DNA of 64,000 bases from CBDFLS01 sp965249185. Lineage in GTDB: Bacteria > Chloroflexota > Dehalococcoidia > Lucifugimonadales > Australimonadaceae. Made by a program: the position numbers and the translations under genes. The notes under the pieces are model-generated. The model was not told the DNA's origin and did not search any database. It worked only from the letters and a program-made list of their open reading frames with translations. Location of the stretch: the NCBI GenBank assembly GCA_965249185.1, contig CBDFLS010000002.1, positions 248,001-312,000 on the forward strand. The letters run 5' to 3'. The first letter of the stretch is position 1; every line of letters starts with the position of its first letter. This document shows, one piece after another, positions 9,979 through 18,365 of this stretch.

Positions 9979-10051
9979 TTGGGCGGCTCGCCATGGGCGG
10001 GCCGCCGGCCTCCTGATTGGTCCGGGGCCGCTCATTGCTGCAAGACCCGCG

Positions 10052-11230
10052 TTAGACGAGCTGGCCGGCGGGGGGCTCCACCTGGCGCTGAAAGCGCTCC
10101 AGCACCATGGACAGCGGCCCGCTGTGCCAGTCGAAGGAGGGGGCGGCGGCTGTAAACATACGGCGGAGCACAGGGGTGCGCAGCAGGCGGTGGAGCTGCT
10201 CCACGATGCCCTCCGGCAACTGCTCGCAGACCCGGCGCAGCAGGTAGCCACGCCTTATCTCAGGCCCCATGAGCTCGCGCCAGTGGGCCTCGTAGCCGCG
10301 GAGCGCGGACTCGGAGACGTCACCACGGGTCAACGCCTGGTGGATAGCCTGGTCTGCGACATCCGCCCCCAGCATGGCGAAGTAGATGCCGCCACCGGTG
10401 GTGGGCTTCACCTGGCTCACGACGTCGCCGACTCCCAGGATGCCGTCGGCCACCGAGCGGTCCGGCATCCGCAGGGGAATGGGGCGGCAGCGGAATGTCC
10501 GTTGCACATCGCCTATCCATCCGCCCTCCTGGAGCCGGCGGATGTGGTCGGCCATGTAGCGCACCGCATGCTTCCGGGTAAGCACGCCCGCCAGGGCCAG
10601 GCCGGGCCTCCAGGGCACGAGCCAGCCATAGCCTCCATGACCCACGGCGCTGCTGCCGGTGAAGATCTCCACTTGGTCCACGGCATGGGCCGTGACCACG
10701 GCCTGACATCCGCTGATGACCTCTCGCACCCGGTCGAAGCCGACGGCCCTGGCAACGGGAGCCCCGAAGCCGGTGGCCATCACCGCCACGCGGGCAGTGA
10801 CCCGAGCGGGCCCATCGGCGGCGGCGGCGGTCAACTCCATCCCATCGCCTTGCCATACGACGGAGCCGACATTCATACCGGTGAGCAGGTCCACGCCGGC
10901 GCTCTCGGCCTCGGCGGCCAGGTGTTGGTCGAGGGCCACGCGGTCCAGAATGTACGCCTGGACCATCTTGCGCCTGACATCGGCCTTACGGCCCCTGGGA
11001 GAGTGCAAGACGAAAGAGTTGGCCGAGTGGAGCACCAGGGAGGCGGGCAGGTTGTACCGCTCCATGCACTCCCTGCTGACGATGCCGGTGCAGTGCACCG
11101 GCCGTCCAACCTGAGGGTCCCGCTCTAGCAGGACCACCTGATAGCCGCGCTCCGCCAGCAGCCTGGCGGTCCTCGAGCCGGCCGGCCCCGCGCCAACAAC
11201 CGCCACGTCGTACCGGGAGGGCCTTAGCAC
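10052..11230 (-). CDS. Geranylgeranyl-reductase-family FAD-dependent oxidoreductase
   Basis: 392 residues from GTG 11230. The FAD dinucleotide-binding motif YDVAVVGAGPAGSRTARLLAERG opens the protein, with HCTGIVS, the substrate-region signature YGWLVPWRPGLALAGV and the second FAD motif GILGVGDVVSQVKPTTGGGI. This is the GGR/PHBH layout; members saturate isoprenoid chains such as menaquinone side chains or lipid geranylgeranyl groups. An open extension reaches 11338, but a minus-strand TATACT at 11300-11295 would place that ATG upstream of transcription, and AAGAGGAG precedes GTG 11230. Substrate is unknown. Confidence 0.85.
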   Translation of the reverse strand: MLRPSRYDVAVVGAGPAGSRTARLLAERGYQVVLLERDPQVGRPVHCTGIVSRECMERYNLPASLVLHSANSFVLHSPRGRKADVRRKMVQAYILDRVALDQHLAAEAESAGVDLLTGMNVGSVVWQGDGMELTAAAADGPARVTARVAVMATGFGAPVARAVGFDRVREVISGCQAVVTAHAVDQVEIFTGSSAVGHGGYGWLVPWRPGLALAGVLTRKHAVRYMADHIRRLQEGGWIGDVQRTFRCRPIPLRMPDRSVADGILGVGDVVSQVKPTTGGGIYFAMLGADVADQAIHQALTRGDVSESALRGYEAHWRELMGPEIRRGYLLRRVCEQLPEGIVEQLHRLLRTPVLRRMFTAAAPSFDWHSGPLSMVLERFQRQVEPPAGQLV

Positions 11231-11355
11231 GGAGTGATACGCTCCTCTTGGGGACTGGGTTTCAGCAAAACGGAGGCGAGACGATAGCCATTCGAGTATA
11301 CCAACCAAACAGGGGCGGAGGAAAGCGGTAGCGCCCATTCTCGCTCGATTCCAAC

Positions 11356-11384
11356 TTTACGGGCCCCAGGCAGAGGTCTACACT
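11356..11384 (+). promoter_or_regulatory. Promoter of the sugar nucleotidyltransferase, predicted leaderless
   Basis: TTTACG (11356-11361), 17-nt spacer, TACACT (11379-11384), then exactly 6 nt to GTG 11391. Third case in this window of a -10-like hexamer placed so that transcription begins at the start codon. Confidence 0.5.
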
Positions 11385-11390
11385 CTCGGC

Positions 11391-12125
11391 GTGGCCTCTC
11401 ACGGACTGGTAGCGACGGCCCTGGTGTTGGCAGGTGGCGCAGGCGAGCGGCTGCGGCCGCTCACCAACGACCGACCCAAGCCGATGGTGCCCATCAATGG
11501 CAGACCGCTGCTGGAGTACCACCTGCACTGGCTCCGCGACAATGGGGTCAAGCGAGCAGTGCTTCTGGTGGGCTATAAGCAGGAGGCGGTCAAAGCATAC
11601 TTTTCCGAACATCGTTTGCCCGGCCTAACGGTGGAGTGTGTGGGTGAGCCCCACCCTCTGGGCAGGGGCGGAGCGCTGCGGCACGGCTTCGAGCAGGCGG
11701 GGCTAACCGACGAGCTGGTCGTGGCGACCAACGGCGATGTGATCTCAGACCAGCCCCTGGCGCCCTTGGCGGAGCTGCACCAGGAGACGGGCGCCCTGGC
11801 GACGGTGATGCTCACGCAGATGGTGAGCCCCTACGGCGTCGTGGAGGTCGATGAGACGGGCCGGGTGCTCCGCTTCGATGAGAAGCCAACGCTTCCCCAC
11901 TGGATAAACGCGGGCGCCTATGTGCTGTCGGGGAGCCTGATGGACCATTTCCCCCAGGTGGGAGACCACGAGGCGACGCTCTTCCCGGAGCTGGCCGCCG
12001 AGGGCCGTATCGCGGGATACCGGAGCCATGCGTACTGGCGCTCGGTGGAGACGGCAAAAGACCTGCGGCAGGTGGAAGCGGAGCTTCGGAACCACCCGCT
12101 GTTCGGGCCGGTCGCCAGGAGCTAA
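11391..12125 (+). CDS. Sugar nucleotidyltransferase (mannose-1-phosphate guanylyltransferase-like)
   Basis: 244 residues. The NTP-transferase signature LVLAGGAGERLRPLTNDRPKPM binds the nucleotide; K in RPKPM contacts the sugar phosphate. ATNGDVISD holds the metal-binding Asp, and FDEKP and INAGAYVLS are conserved family blocks. It lacks the left-handed beta-helix found in GlmU and longer GDP-mannose pyrophosphorylases. It makes an NDP-sugar from sugar-1-phosphate and NTP; the specific sugar cannot be read from sequence. Such products would feed the nearby family 2 glycosyltransferases. Start GTG fits the leaderless promoter. Confidence 0.87.
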   Translation: MASHGLVATALVLAGGAGERLRPLTNDRPKPMVPINGRPLLEYHLHWLRDNGVKRAVLLVGYKQEAVKAYFSEHRLPGLTVECVGEPHPLGRGGALRHGFEQAGLTDELVVATNGDVISDQPLAPLAELHQETGALATVMLTQMVSPYGVVEVDETGRVLRFDEKPTLPHWINAGAYVLSGSLMDHFPQVGDHEATLFPELAAEGRIAGYRSHAYWRSVETAKDLRQVEAELRNHPLFGPVARS

Positions 12126-12182
12126 CGGCTCGCGAGAGTATCCGTGGCTGCCTTCTCACTGGTGGCACGCCGTCCCTTGGCC

Positions 12183-12188
12183 TATAAT
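12183..12188 (+). promoter_or_regulatory. -10 box upstream of tRNA-Pro
   Basis: A perfect TATAAT lies 47 nt before the mature tRNA-Pro 5' end. No convincing -35 box is seen at the expected distance. Likely promoter of the tRNA gene. Confidence 0.4.
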
Positions 12189-12235
12189 GCGCATGCGTCT
12201 GTTGGAGCGGCCCCATGGTGGAGCCGCTCGAGTTT

Positions 12236-12313
12236 CGGGGAGTAGCGCAGCACGGTCAGCGCGCCTGCCTCGGGTGCAGGAGGTCCTGGGTTCAAATCCC
12301 GGCTCCCCGACCA
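12236..12313 (+). tRNA. tRNA-Pro (CGG)
   Basis: The cloverleaf is complete. Acceptor stem CGGGGAG (12236-12242) pairs with CTCCCCG (12303-12309). The anticodon stem CCTGC/GCAGG encloses loop CTCGGGT, giving anticodon CGG, which reads CCG. The T-arm contains GGTTCAAATCC. Discriminator A and an encoded CCA end the gene. Confidence 0.93.
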
Positions 12314-12501
12314 ACTGTCTCCTGCGTAGTCGCCCACAAACCTCGATGTCCCCTAGCAATTAATAAGCAGCCTTTGATTGCAGGTGGTTTCTAGCCTGGA
12401 ATTCCGCTAGGCTATCGGGGAATCTCAGATTGTCTGCGCCAGCGGACAATCCATCGTTAAGTTGGTGCGGCGGATAATAGCGGCCAATCCCATTAAAGGA
12501 A

Positions 12502-13346
12502 GGGTAAAGTCCCGTTTTAGCCACCGGATTAGCTTTGAAGCAGCTTGAACAATGTCTTAACCTGTTCTGGTCCCAACAGACGCCGATGATTGTAGCGCCA
12601 GACATACTCAGCAAGATAGAGGGGCAGCCGTTCTCGGCGGACTCCCCCTTTGGCTGCCAGACGCCGCTTGAGATAACCCCAGAAGCCCTCCAAGCCGTTG
12701 ACGTGGCTCCCTTGCCGATCGCTGAACGCCTGGCTGTGGTCCACAAGCCGGTGGACGTAGCCCCCCGCTGCGACGCCCGTGTAGCTGGTAAAGGTGTCCG
12801 AGCAGACGATGGAGCCACGTTGCACGCGTTGGTGCAGGAGCGGCAGCAGCGTCTTGGCTTCCACGTTAGGTACCACTTGCGCCCACACCAGGCCACCTCG
12901 ACACAGGATCCCAAAGACAGCTTGCTTAGTGGTTCCACGGCCCCGCTTCGTGCCCTGAACACGCTTTGCCAGGCGCCTGTTGCGCCAGGAACCTCCCAGG
13001 TAGGTCTCGTCGACCTCCACCACGCCGGAGAAGACATGGGGAACGTCCCGGACCATGGCCTGGCGCACCACGATCAGGGCTCGCAGGACTCGCTTTCGCT
13101 CCAGGCGGGCCTCCTGGGCAATCACCTCGGCACTCTGCCCCAAGACGAACCAGCGCAACAGTCGCCGCCACTCCCCTGGCGACAACCGAAGCGGCAGCGC
13201 CCTGGGCACCCACTCGTAGTGGCAGGCTGCACAACGACTCTTACCTCGCCGAATGCTCCAGCTCTTGGCGTGTTGACATCGAGGGCACCCAATCTTCCGT
13301 CCCATGCCACCATTCTCTCACAGGTGGCTGTTTTGGGACTATACCC
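12502..13346. mobile_element. IS1595-family insertion sequence, complete, with target-site duplication
   Basis: 24-bp imperfect terminal inverted repeats bound the element: left 12502-12525 starts GGGTAAAGTCCC, right 13323-13346 ends GGGACTATACCC, and both share the inner block GCCACC/GGTGGC. The flanks are identical: AAAGGAA at 12495-12501 and AAAGGAA at 13347-13353. This is consistent with the 8-bp duplication typical of IS1595, minus one base. Total 845 bp with one transposase on the minus strand. Complete ends and an intact frame suggest recent transposition. It lies between tRNA-Pro and the methyltransferase gene and interrupts no recognisable gene. Confidence 0.88.
12529..13305 (-). CDS. 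IS1595-family transposase (ISXO2-like)
   Basis: 258 residues. An N-terminal zinc ribbon (CPRCQHAK...CAACHYEW) is followed by a helix-turn-helix region and the ISXO2-like DDE domain. The catalytic blocks are VVEVDETYLGG (first D), SDTFTSY (second D) and GSHVNGLEGFWGYLKRRL (N/H-E region of this family). It ends 27 bp inside the left terminal repeat and starts 18 bp inside the right one. No truncation or frameshift is visible, so the element is probably active. Confidence 0.92.
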   Translation of the reverse strand: MGRKIGCPRCQHAKSWSIRRGKSRCAACHYEWVPRALPLRLSPGEWRRLLRWFVLGQSAEVIAQEARLERKRVLRALIVVRQAMVRDVPHVFSGVVEVDETYLGGSWRNRRLAKRVQGTKRGRGTTKQAVFGILCRGGLVWAQVVPNVEAKTLLPLLHQRVQRGSIVCSDTFTSYTGVAAGGYVHRLVDHSQAFSDRQGSHVNGLEGFWGYLKRRLAAKGGVRRERLPLYLAEYVWRYNHRRLLGPEQVKTLFKLLQS

Positions 13347-13444
13347 AAAGGAATATGCTTAGGGTCTTGGAGCAATGCATCCGGGCCCGAAGGCTCGATG
13401 GAGCATCCATTCGAATTCACGAACGAGAACTCTGTGGGTGAGCG

Positions 13445-14341
13445 ATGCCAACACTAGAGGAACGAATCAGGTCGGGTGAGACGGTCATCTTGGACGGCGG
13501 GATGGGCACGGAGCTCCAACGTAGAGGCGTGCCGATGGACAGCACAGCCTGGAGCGCTACTGCGTTGCTCACCCACCCTGACGTCGTACGCGAGGCGCAC
13601 GAGGACTATATCCGTGCCGGCGCGGAGATGATTATCACCAACTCCTTTGCGACGGCGCGCCATGTGTTGGAGGCGATCTCACTGGGCGACCGCGCTCAGG
13701 AGATGAACGCCCGCTCGGTTAAGCTGGCCTTGGAGGCACGAGAGCGCGCCGCCGAAGAGCGGCCGGTATTCGTGGCCGGGTCGATATCGTCAAACAGCCC
13801 CGGCGCAGATCGGAGTAAGCTGCCCACCGTCGCCCGAGTTGAGGAGAGCTATAGGGAGCAAGCAGGGATCCTAGCCGAGGCTGGAGTAGACCTGCTGATC
13901 CTCGAGATGATGAGCGACATCGATTACACCTCAGCGGCGATGCGGGCGGCCACGTCCACTGGTCTCCCGACCTGGGTGGGCTTTAGCTGCCGCATGTCGG
14001 ACGACGGCTCAACGCCGATGCTATTAGGCGCGGATGAAACGCTGGAGCGGGCGCTGGAGACCATCATGCCGCTAGGCGGGTCGCTGGTAGCGGTCATGCA
14101 TACCTTCACCGAAGACACCGGGCCGGCACTGGAAGTGGTTAGGCGAAATTGGGACGGCCCTGTGGGAGCGTACGCCCACACGGGAGGCTGGAAGATGCCC
14201 AACTGGAAATTCGAGGATGTGATTTCACCAGAAGAGTATCTTGCCGCCGCTCAAAAGTGGGTGGGCCAAGGCACTCAGGTCGTGGGAGGCTGCTGCGGGA
14301 TGGGCCCAGAGCACATTAGAGTGCTGCGGGAGAGGTTGTAG
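13445..14341 (+). CDS. Homocysteine S-methyltransferase family protein
   Basis: 298 residues with the family start VILDGGMGTELQRRGVP, TNSFATARHVLE, FVAGSISSNSPGA, LEMMSDIDY and the C-terminal zinc motif VVGGCCGMGPEHIR. Canonical members bind Zn with three cysteines and transfer a methyl group from S-methylmethionine or betaine to homocysteine. Here the central block that usually reads GxNC instead reads VAVMHTFTEDTGPALE, so the first zinc cysteine is missing, perhaps replaced by His. Substrate specificity may differ from homocysteine. The gene is monocistronic, just downstream of the IS1595 copy. Confidence 0.85.
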   Translation: MPTLEERIRSGETVILDGGMGTELQRRGVPMDSTAWSATALLTHPDVVREAHEDYIRAGAEMIITNSFATARHVLEAISLGDRAQEMNARSVKLALEARERAAEERPVFVAGSISSNSPGADRSKLPTVARVEESYREQAGILAEAGVDLLILEMMSDIDYTSAAMRAATSTGLPTWVGFSCRMSDDGSTPMLLGADETLERALETIMPLGGSLVAVMHTFTEDTGPALEVVRRNWDGPVGAYAHTGGWKMPNWKFEDVISPEEYLAAAQKWVGQGTQVVGGCCGMGPEHIRVLRERL

Positions 14342-14464
14342 CCACTCCTGAGTTGAATCGCTATGCTTCCATACTTGCTGGCTATAGCTTCCCGGATCGC
14401 ATGATTCAGGACATTTCCGCTTGTGGCTACGCTCGGAATTCGGACTTTATCAGCGATCGGCTAG

Positions 14465-15157
14465 TCAGCCACCTAAGAGCGCACGAACCTCTGACAGACG
14501 AGTAACCTGGGCACCCTGCCAAGGCTCGGGATTATCGTAGAACGGCTCCTTGTCGTGCTCGTACACCGATGGGATTTTGACGGCTGTCATCCCCAAGCTA
14601 GCAGCAGCCGCCAACTCCCCTCCCTGCCCATCAGCAATGTACAAGCAGCGATCGGGTGTGGAAGCGAGCCTTTCGCAACTCAGCTGGAAAATTCGAACAT
14701 CCGGCTTCTCCAATCCCTCAGAACACGAAAACAGCGGGACGTCCACTAGAGGGGCGAACTCCGTATCAGGCCAAATGATCGGTATTTCGGGCGTACAGTT
14801 GGATACGAGCCCTACCTTGAGCCCTTGAGCACGGACGTACCGCAGGGTCTCTACCGCATCACGTCGTGGCGTGAGACACTCGCGAGCCCAGTCGATTCGT
14901 ATCTTGGCGGCATCAGCAACTTTGCCACCATCGACCGGTTTGCTCAACTCTCGAAGCACGTGCTCTATATTGGCCTCGATAGTTGGGAATATGCCCTGGT
15001 TGCGCTCCCTTCGGCTATTCCTCCACATAACAAGGAGGTCGTCTTCGTCTAGGTCCAAGACAGTTGCGATATCGTTCTGAACAGCTCGCCATGAGTCGGC
15101 GGGGAAAACGTCTACTAGAGTCCCGAAGAGATCGAAAATAACCGCTTTAAAGTTCAC
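14465..15157 (-). CDS. HAD-superfamily hydrolase
   Basis: 230 residues from GTG 15157. HAD motif I is FDLFGTLVD, motif II LVSNCTPE, motif III the Lys in GLEKPDVRIF, and motif IV YIADGQGGELAAAASLGM, where the usual GDG..ND is ADGQGGE. A helical cap lies between motifs I and II. It probably hydrolyses a small phosphate ester. The start overlaps the stop of the upstream phosphatase gene (GTGA), so the two phosphatases are translationally coupled and probably work in one pathway. Substrate unknown. Confidence 0.87.
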   Translation of the reverse strand: MNFKAVIFDLFGTLVDVFPADSWRAVQNDIATVLDLDEDDLLVMWRNSRRERNQGIFPTIEANIEHVLRELSKPVDGGKVADAAKIRIDWARECLTPRRDAVETLRYVRAQGLKVGLVSNCTPEIPIIWPDTEFAPLVDVPLFSCSEGLEKPDVRIFQLSCERLASTPDRCLYIADGQGGELAAAASLGMTAVKIPSVYEHDKEPFYDNPEPWQGAQVTRLSEVRALLGG

Positions 15158-15891
15158 GGCTGATCAAGATATCTGCTTCGAATTTGTTCCATCGCATCAT
15201 CTCCTACACCAATCTTCAGCATGTATGCTTTCGCTCCTCCATGCGGTTCCTCAAGGTAATCAAGCGCTGCCTCGATTACCTCGGGGCGGCATTGCAGGAG
15301 ATTGGCGTACAGTCGATGGTTAAGGCCACGGCTCTTGCGGTAAGTCTTTAGAGATTCCTGTATGGCGTCCATGCTTCGATTGGTCAGCATGTAATCCTCG
15401 ACTATCGCCTCTCGCGAAACTCCCAGCAGCCGAAGCAAGAGCCCGACAATCATTCCAGTGCGATCTTTCCCGCCCGCACAGTGAATGATGGCGGGCGGGG
15501 TAGCCGGGTCAGCCAAGGCATTGAATATTGCTGCGATGTTTTGTTGGCATCGGTCCAACCAGAAGCGATAGAGCCCGGCCGGTGAATTGTCCTCTGGGTT
15601 TTCGAGCACGGCGTGGTCGGACATCGGAAGATGGTGATAGCGAACTTGCTGATCCTTACCAATTAAATCGGGCCAGTCCTCAATCTCCCGGTCAATCCTC
15701 AAATCGATAATGCTGCTTATGCCAAGAGCTCCTAACTGGTTTTGCCCTTTAGCGGTGAGGTTGTGCAGTCCGTCCGAACGAAACAGCGCTCGCCATTTGA
15801 CCGAGCGGCCTTCTTCAGTCAGGTAACCGCCGAGATCGCGGAAGTTGAGAGTGCCTTCTACGATTGGGTATCGTTGATGGGAATCATCCAT
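15154..15891 (-). CDS. Tyrosine/serine-type protein phosphatase (Tyr_phosphatase_3-like, CX5R)
   Basis: 245 residues from ATG 15891, chosen because GGCAGGAG precedes it with an 8-nt spacer; the longer open frame to 16146 lacks such a site. The N-terminus NFRDLGGYLTEEGRSVKWRALFRSDGLHNLT is the hallmark of the atypical phosphatase family related to IphP/LipA. The catalytic P-loop is IHCAGGKDRTG (C-x5-R). Such enzymes dephosphorylate phosphotyrosine or phosphoinositides. It is the first gene of a two-gene operon with the HAD hydrolase. Confidence 0.88.
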   Translation of the reverse strand: MDDSHQRYPIVEGTLNFRDLGGYLTEEGRSVKWRALFRSDGLHNLTAKGQNQLGALGISSIIDLRIDREIEDWPDLIGKDQQVRYHHLPMSDHAVLENPEDNSPAGLYRFWLDRCQQNIAAIFNALADPATPPAIIHCAGGKDRTGMIVGLLLRLLGVSREAIVEDYMLTNRSMDAIQESLKTYRKSRGLNHRLYANLLQCRPEVIEAALDYLEEPHGGAKAYMLKIGVGDDAMEQIRSRYLDQP

Positions 15892-16145
15892 TATTGTGGC
15901 TCCTGCCAATACAAATCTTAGGCCAATAGGCCAGCCACCTCCTGCAATTATAGTTGCAGCGCCCATTGGATGCTCACGCACTACTGAGACCCCTCGGAGA
16001 GTGGGATAGGATCTCCTTCTTGGCGGAGATGGGGGAGAGTCGATCCCCCATCTCCAGACGCCCCTCGGTAGCGAATGGAACTTTTTGAACCTTGCGCTCG
16101 TCCTTATTGCTGACACCGAAAACTCAGCATAAGGAGGGCGGAGCA

Positions 16146-16718
16146 ATGATTATGAAGAAGTGGATAATTTGGGTTGCTGCCTTAAGTTTGGCTCTAGGTT
16201 CGACCGGAGTCGCCACGGCCCTAGCTCTAACTGGCGACGGTGACGGCGATGATCCGAACATTCCAGCCGATATTGGCGGCGGAATTGGGGATGGAGCGCC
16301 CGGCCTGCCAACCTACGGAGAGTGGCTAACTGAGTTCGGCGATAGCGAAGTCTCGTCAGATGTCCTGACCTACGAAGAGTGGTTGGCCCTTGTCACTCTT
16401 GTAACAACCGTCACCAGCGGAGACAATGACGGCCCCGTGATAGAAATCGTCGTAGTAGGTGAGCACCAATCAGTCCCAGGGGAAGAGGGCGATGCAGAGC
16501 CGCTCATAGTAGATGGTGAAACTACATACGAGGTGCAATCGTATGAGGAAGCTGTGATTCAGGACTGTGGACTAGCCGGTGGGACTGTTTACGCTACGTC
16601 TGATGGCGAATTAGGGTGCACCATCGCTGACGATGTTGACGGAGTTGGAGAGGGCGAGACGCAAGAACAGCCTCCAACCATAGTTCCCGAGCCTGAGGTG
16701 CTGCCCATTGCTGAGTAG
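16146..16718 (+). CDS. Secreted acidic protein of unknown function
   Basis: 190 residues from ATG 16146, preceded by AAGGAGGG with a normal spacer. Residues 3-28 form a signal peptide (KKW, a hydrophobic core, then ALALTG). The mature part is very acidic, poor in Lys/Arg, Gly- and Pro-rich at the start (GDGDGDD, PADIGGGIGDG) and has two cysteines in DCGLAGG and LGCTIAD that could form a disulfide. Two YGEWL/YEEWL segments repeat about 27 residues apart. I recognise no family. A strong terminator follows. Confidence 0.65.
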   Translation: MIMKKWIIWVAALSLALGSTGVATALALTGDGDGDDPNIPADIGGGIGDGAPGLPTYGEWLTEFGDSEVSSDVLTYEEWLALVTLVTTVTSGDNDGPVIEIVVVGEHQSVPGEEGDAEPLIVDGETTYEVQSYEEAVIQDCGLAGGTVYATSDGELGCTIADDVDGVGEGETQEQPPTIVPEPEVLPIAE

Positions 16719-16744
16719 GTCAAAAAGATCTTGCTAAAGGAAGT

Positions 16745-16784
16745 GGAAGGGGCCGCCAGTAAAGATCAACTGGCGGCCCCTTCC
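16745..16784. terminator. Strong hairpin terminator after the secreted acidic protein
   Basis: A 16-bp perfect inverted repeat (16745-16760 with 16769-16784, GC-rich GGGGCCGCC core) encloses an 8-nt loop. Few T residues follow, so it is not a classical U-tract terminator. From 16785 to 17049 I see nothing convincing. Confidence 0.65.
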
Positions 16785-17049
16785 CATCCATTAGAGATCT
16801 CAATTCCGCCATTGAATTCGCCAGCTTCGAAACGCTAGCTCGATTCCCCCGTCACGTCATACATGGGCCATCCGGCTTACCTGCTGAGTTAGGGATGCAG
16901 GATTCTCCCGCTTGTATGAGAGCCACGCCTCAAACGCCTCTCGGGTGGAGGGAACCCGTCTCACAGCCGGCACCCGTTAGTTATCTGGCGAGCTTTGTTC
17001 AGCTACACTTCGCGTCGGTGCTCACCTGTACAAGCAATGGGAGGCAAAC

Positions 17050-18365
17050 GTGGGAAAGAAGGGCAGGCATAGGCTCCAGATGCTTTTTCTGGTCCTGGGG
17101 GTCCTCCTTGTCGTTGCTGCATGCGGCAAGGACGAGAACGACTCTATCTCGGATAGGCCGGTCCAGCTGGTCTACCAGGACTGGCGGACCGATTGGTTCC
17201 CGGCCATGACGCAGGAGATGCTCGACGAGTTTCACGCGACGCATCCCAACATCAGAGTTTTCTACTCGCCCGATCCTGAGCACCTCGCGGACACCATGCT
17301 GGCCGAGATGCAAGCGGGCACAGCCCCCGACGTTTTCCAGGGGTGTTGCACGTTTTTCCCCATCTGGGCACAGGAGGGGTTCACGCTCGACCTTCGTCCC
17401 TTTGTTGATTCCGACCTGAGCGAAGAGGCGATCAGCGACTGGGACGAGGCCCAATATCAGTCGTTCTTCACGGCCGATGGCGCCCAATACGGACTGCCCA
17501 AGTATCACGGAGCCCTGGCCCTCTACTACAACAAGGACCTTTTCGACCGTTACGAGGTCGCCTATCCGGACGGAACCTGGGATTTGGCCGACTACCTACG
17601 GCCATGAAGCTGTTGACCCACGACCGGGACGGGGATGGCGATACGGACTTGTGGGGCAGCATGATGGATGTCTCCTGGGACCGGGTCCAGGTGCATGTCA
17701 ACGCCTGGGGCGGCCACCTCGTAGACCCCCAGGACCCATCGAGCTGCGCCATGGCCGAGCCGGAAGCGTTGGCGGCCATGGAGTGGCTCCGCGCCCGCAT
17801 GTGGGACGACAAGGTCATGGCCACGTCCCTTGATGTCCAGCTCATGCGAACTCGTGACGCCTTTGTCACGGGGCGCATCGCCATGGTGGAAGATGGCTCC
17901 TGGGCCCTCAAGGACATCCTGGCCAACTCCGACTTTAGGGTTGGGGTAGCGCCGTTCCCGGCAGGACCCGCCGGCCGAGTGACCCTTGCCACCACGGACG
18001 GTTTCGGGATTTACGCCGGCACCAAGCACCCGCAAGAGGCCTGGGAGCTGCTCAAATTCCTCACCAGTAAGGAGTACGGCCTGGCCATGGCGAAGGCCAA
18101 CTTCCTTCAGCCGGCCAAGGCGTCGCTGGTGGACGAATGGGCCGACCTGGTCCAGGCTGAGTTCCCCGTGAAAGCGGCGGAAGTGGATATCCCCGCGTTC
18201 GCAGATGGCCATATCAAGGGGTATTCGGTCACCACAGAGGTATTCCCCAATATGGCGGACGCGAAAACAATTGCCTACGCGGCTTGGGACCTGCTGTTCA
18301 CGCTCGGTCAGGCTTCAGTGGATGAGTTGGAGGAGGTTTGTTCCCAGATCGAGTCGGCGCAGTAG
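17050..18365 (+). pseudogene. Family 1 extracellular solute-binding lipoprotein, split by a one-base frameshift
   Basis: The first part (17050-17607, GTG start) has a lipoprotein signal peptide with lipobox VVAAC, then VQLVYQDWRTDWF and GTAPDVFQGCC. The second part (17604-18365) carries the rest of the sugar-binding fold, including WGSMMDVSW, FVTGRIAMVEDGSWALKD and ATTDGFGIYAGTKHPQEAWELLKFL. Reading DYLR-AMKLLTHDRD across 17598-17606 needs one extra G (CGGCC to CGGGCC). This homopolymer indel is either a real mutation or an assembly error. The current stop and the next ATG overlap (ATGA). No permease genes follow; the adjacent kinase suggests a sensing role. Confidence 0.8.

Noticed and set aside
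12360..13037. Alternative minus-strand frame across the IS1595 transposase
   Set aside because: Out-of-frame shadow of the true transposase; the intact DDE domain is in the 12529-13305 frame.
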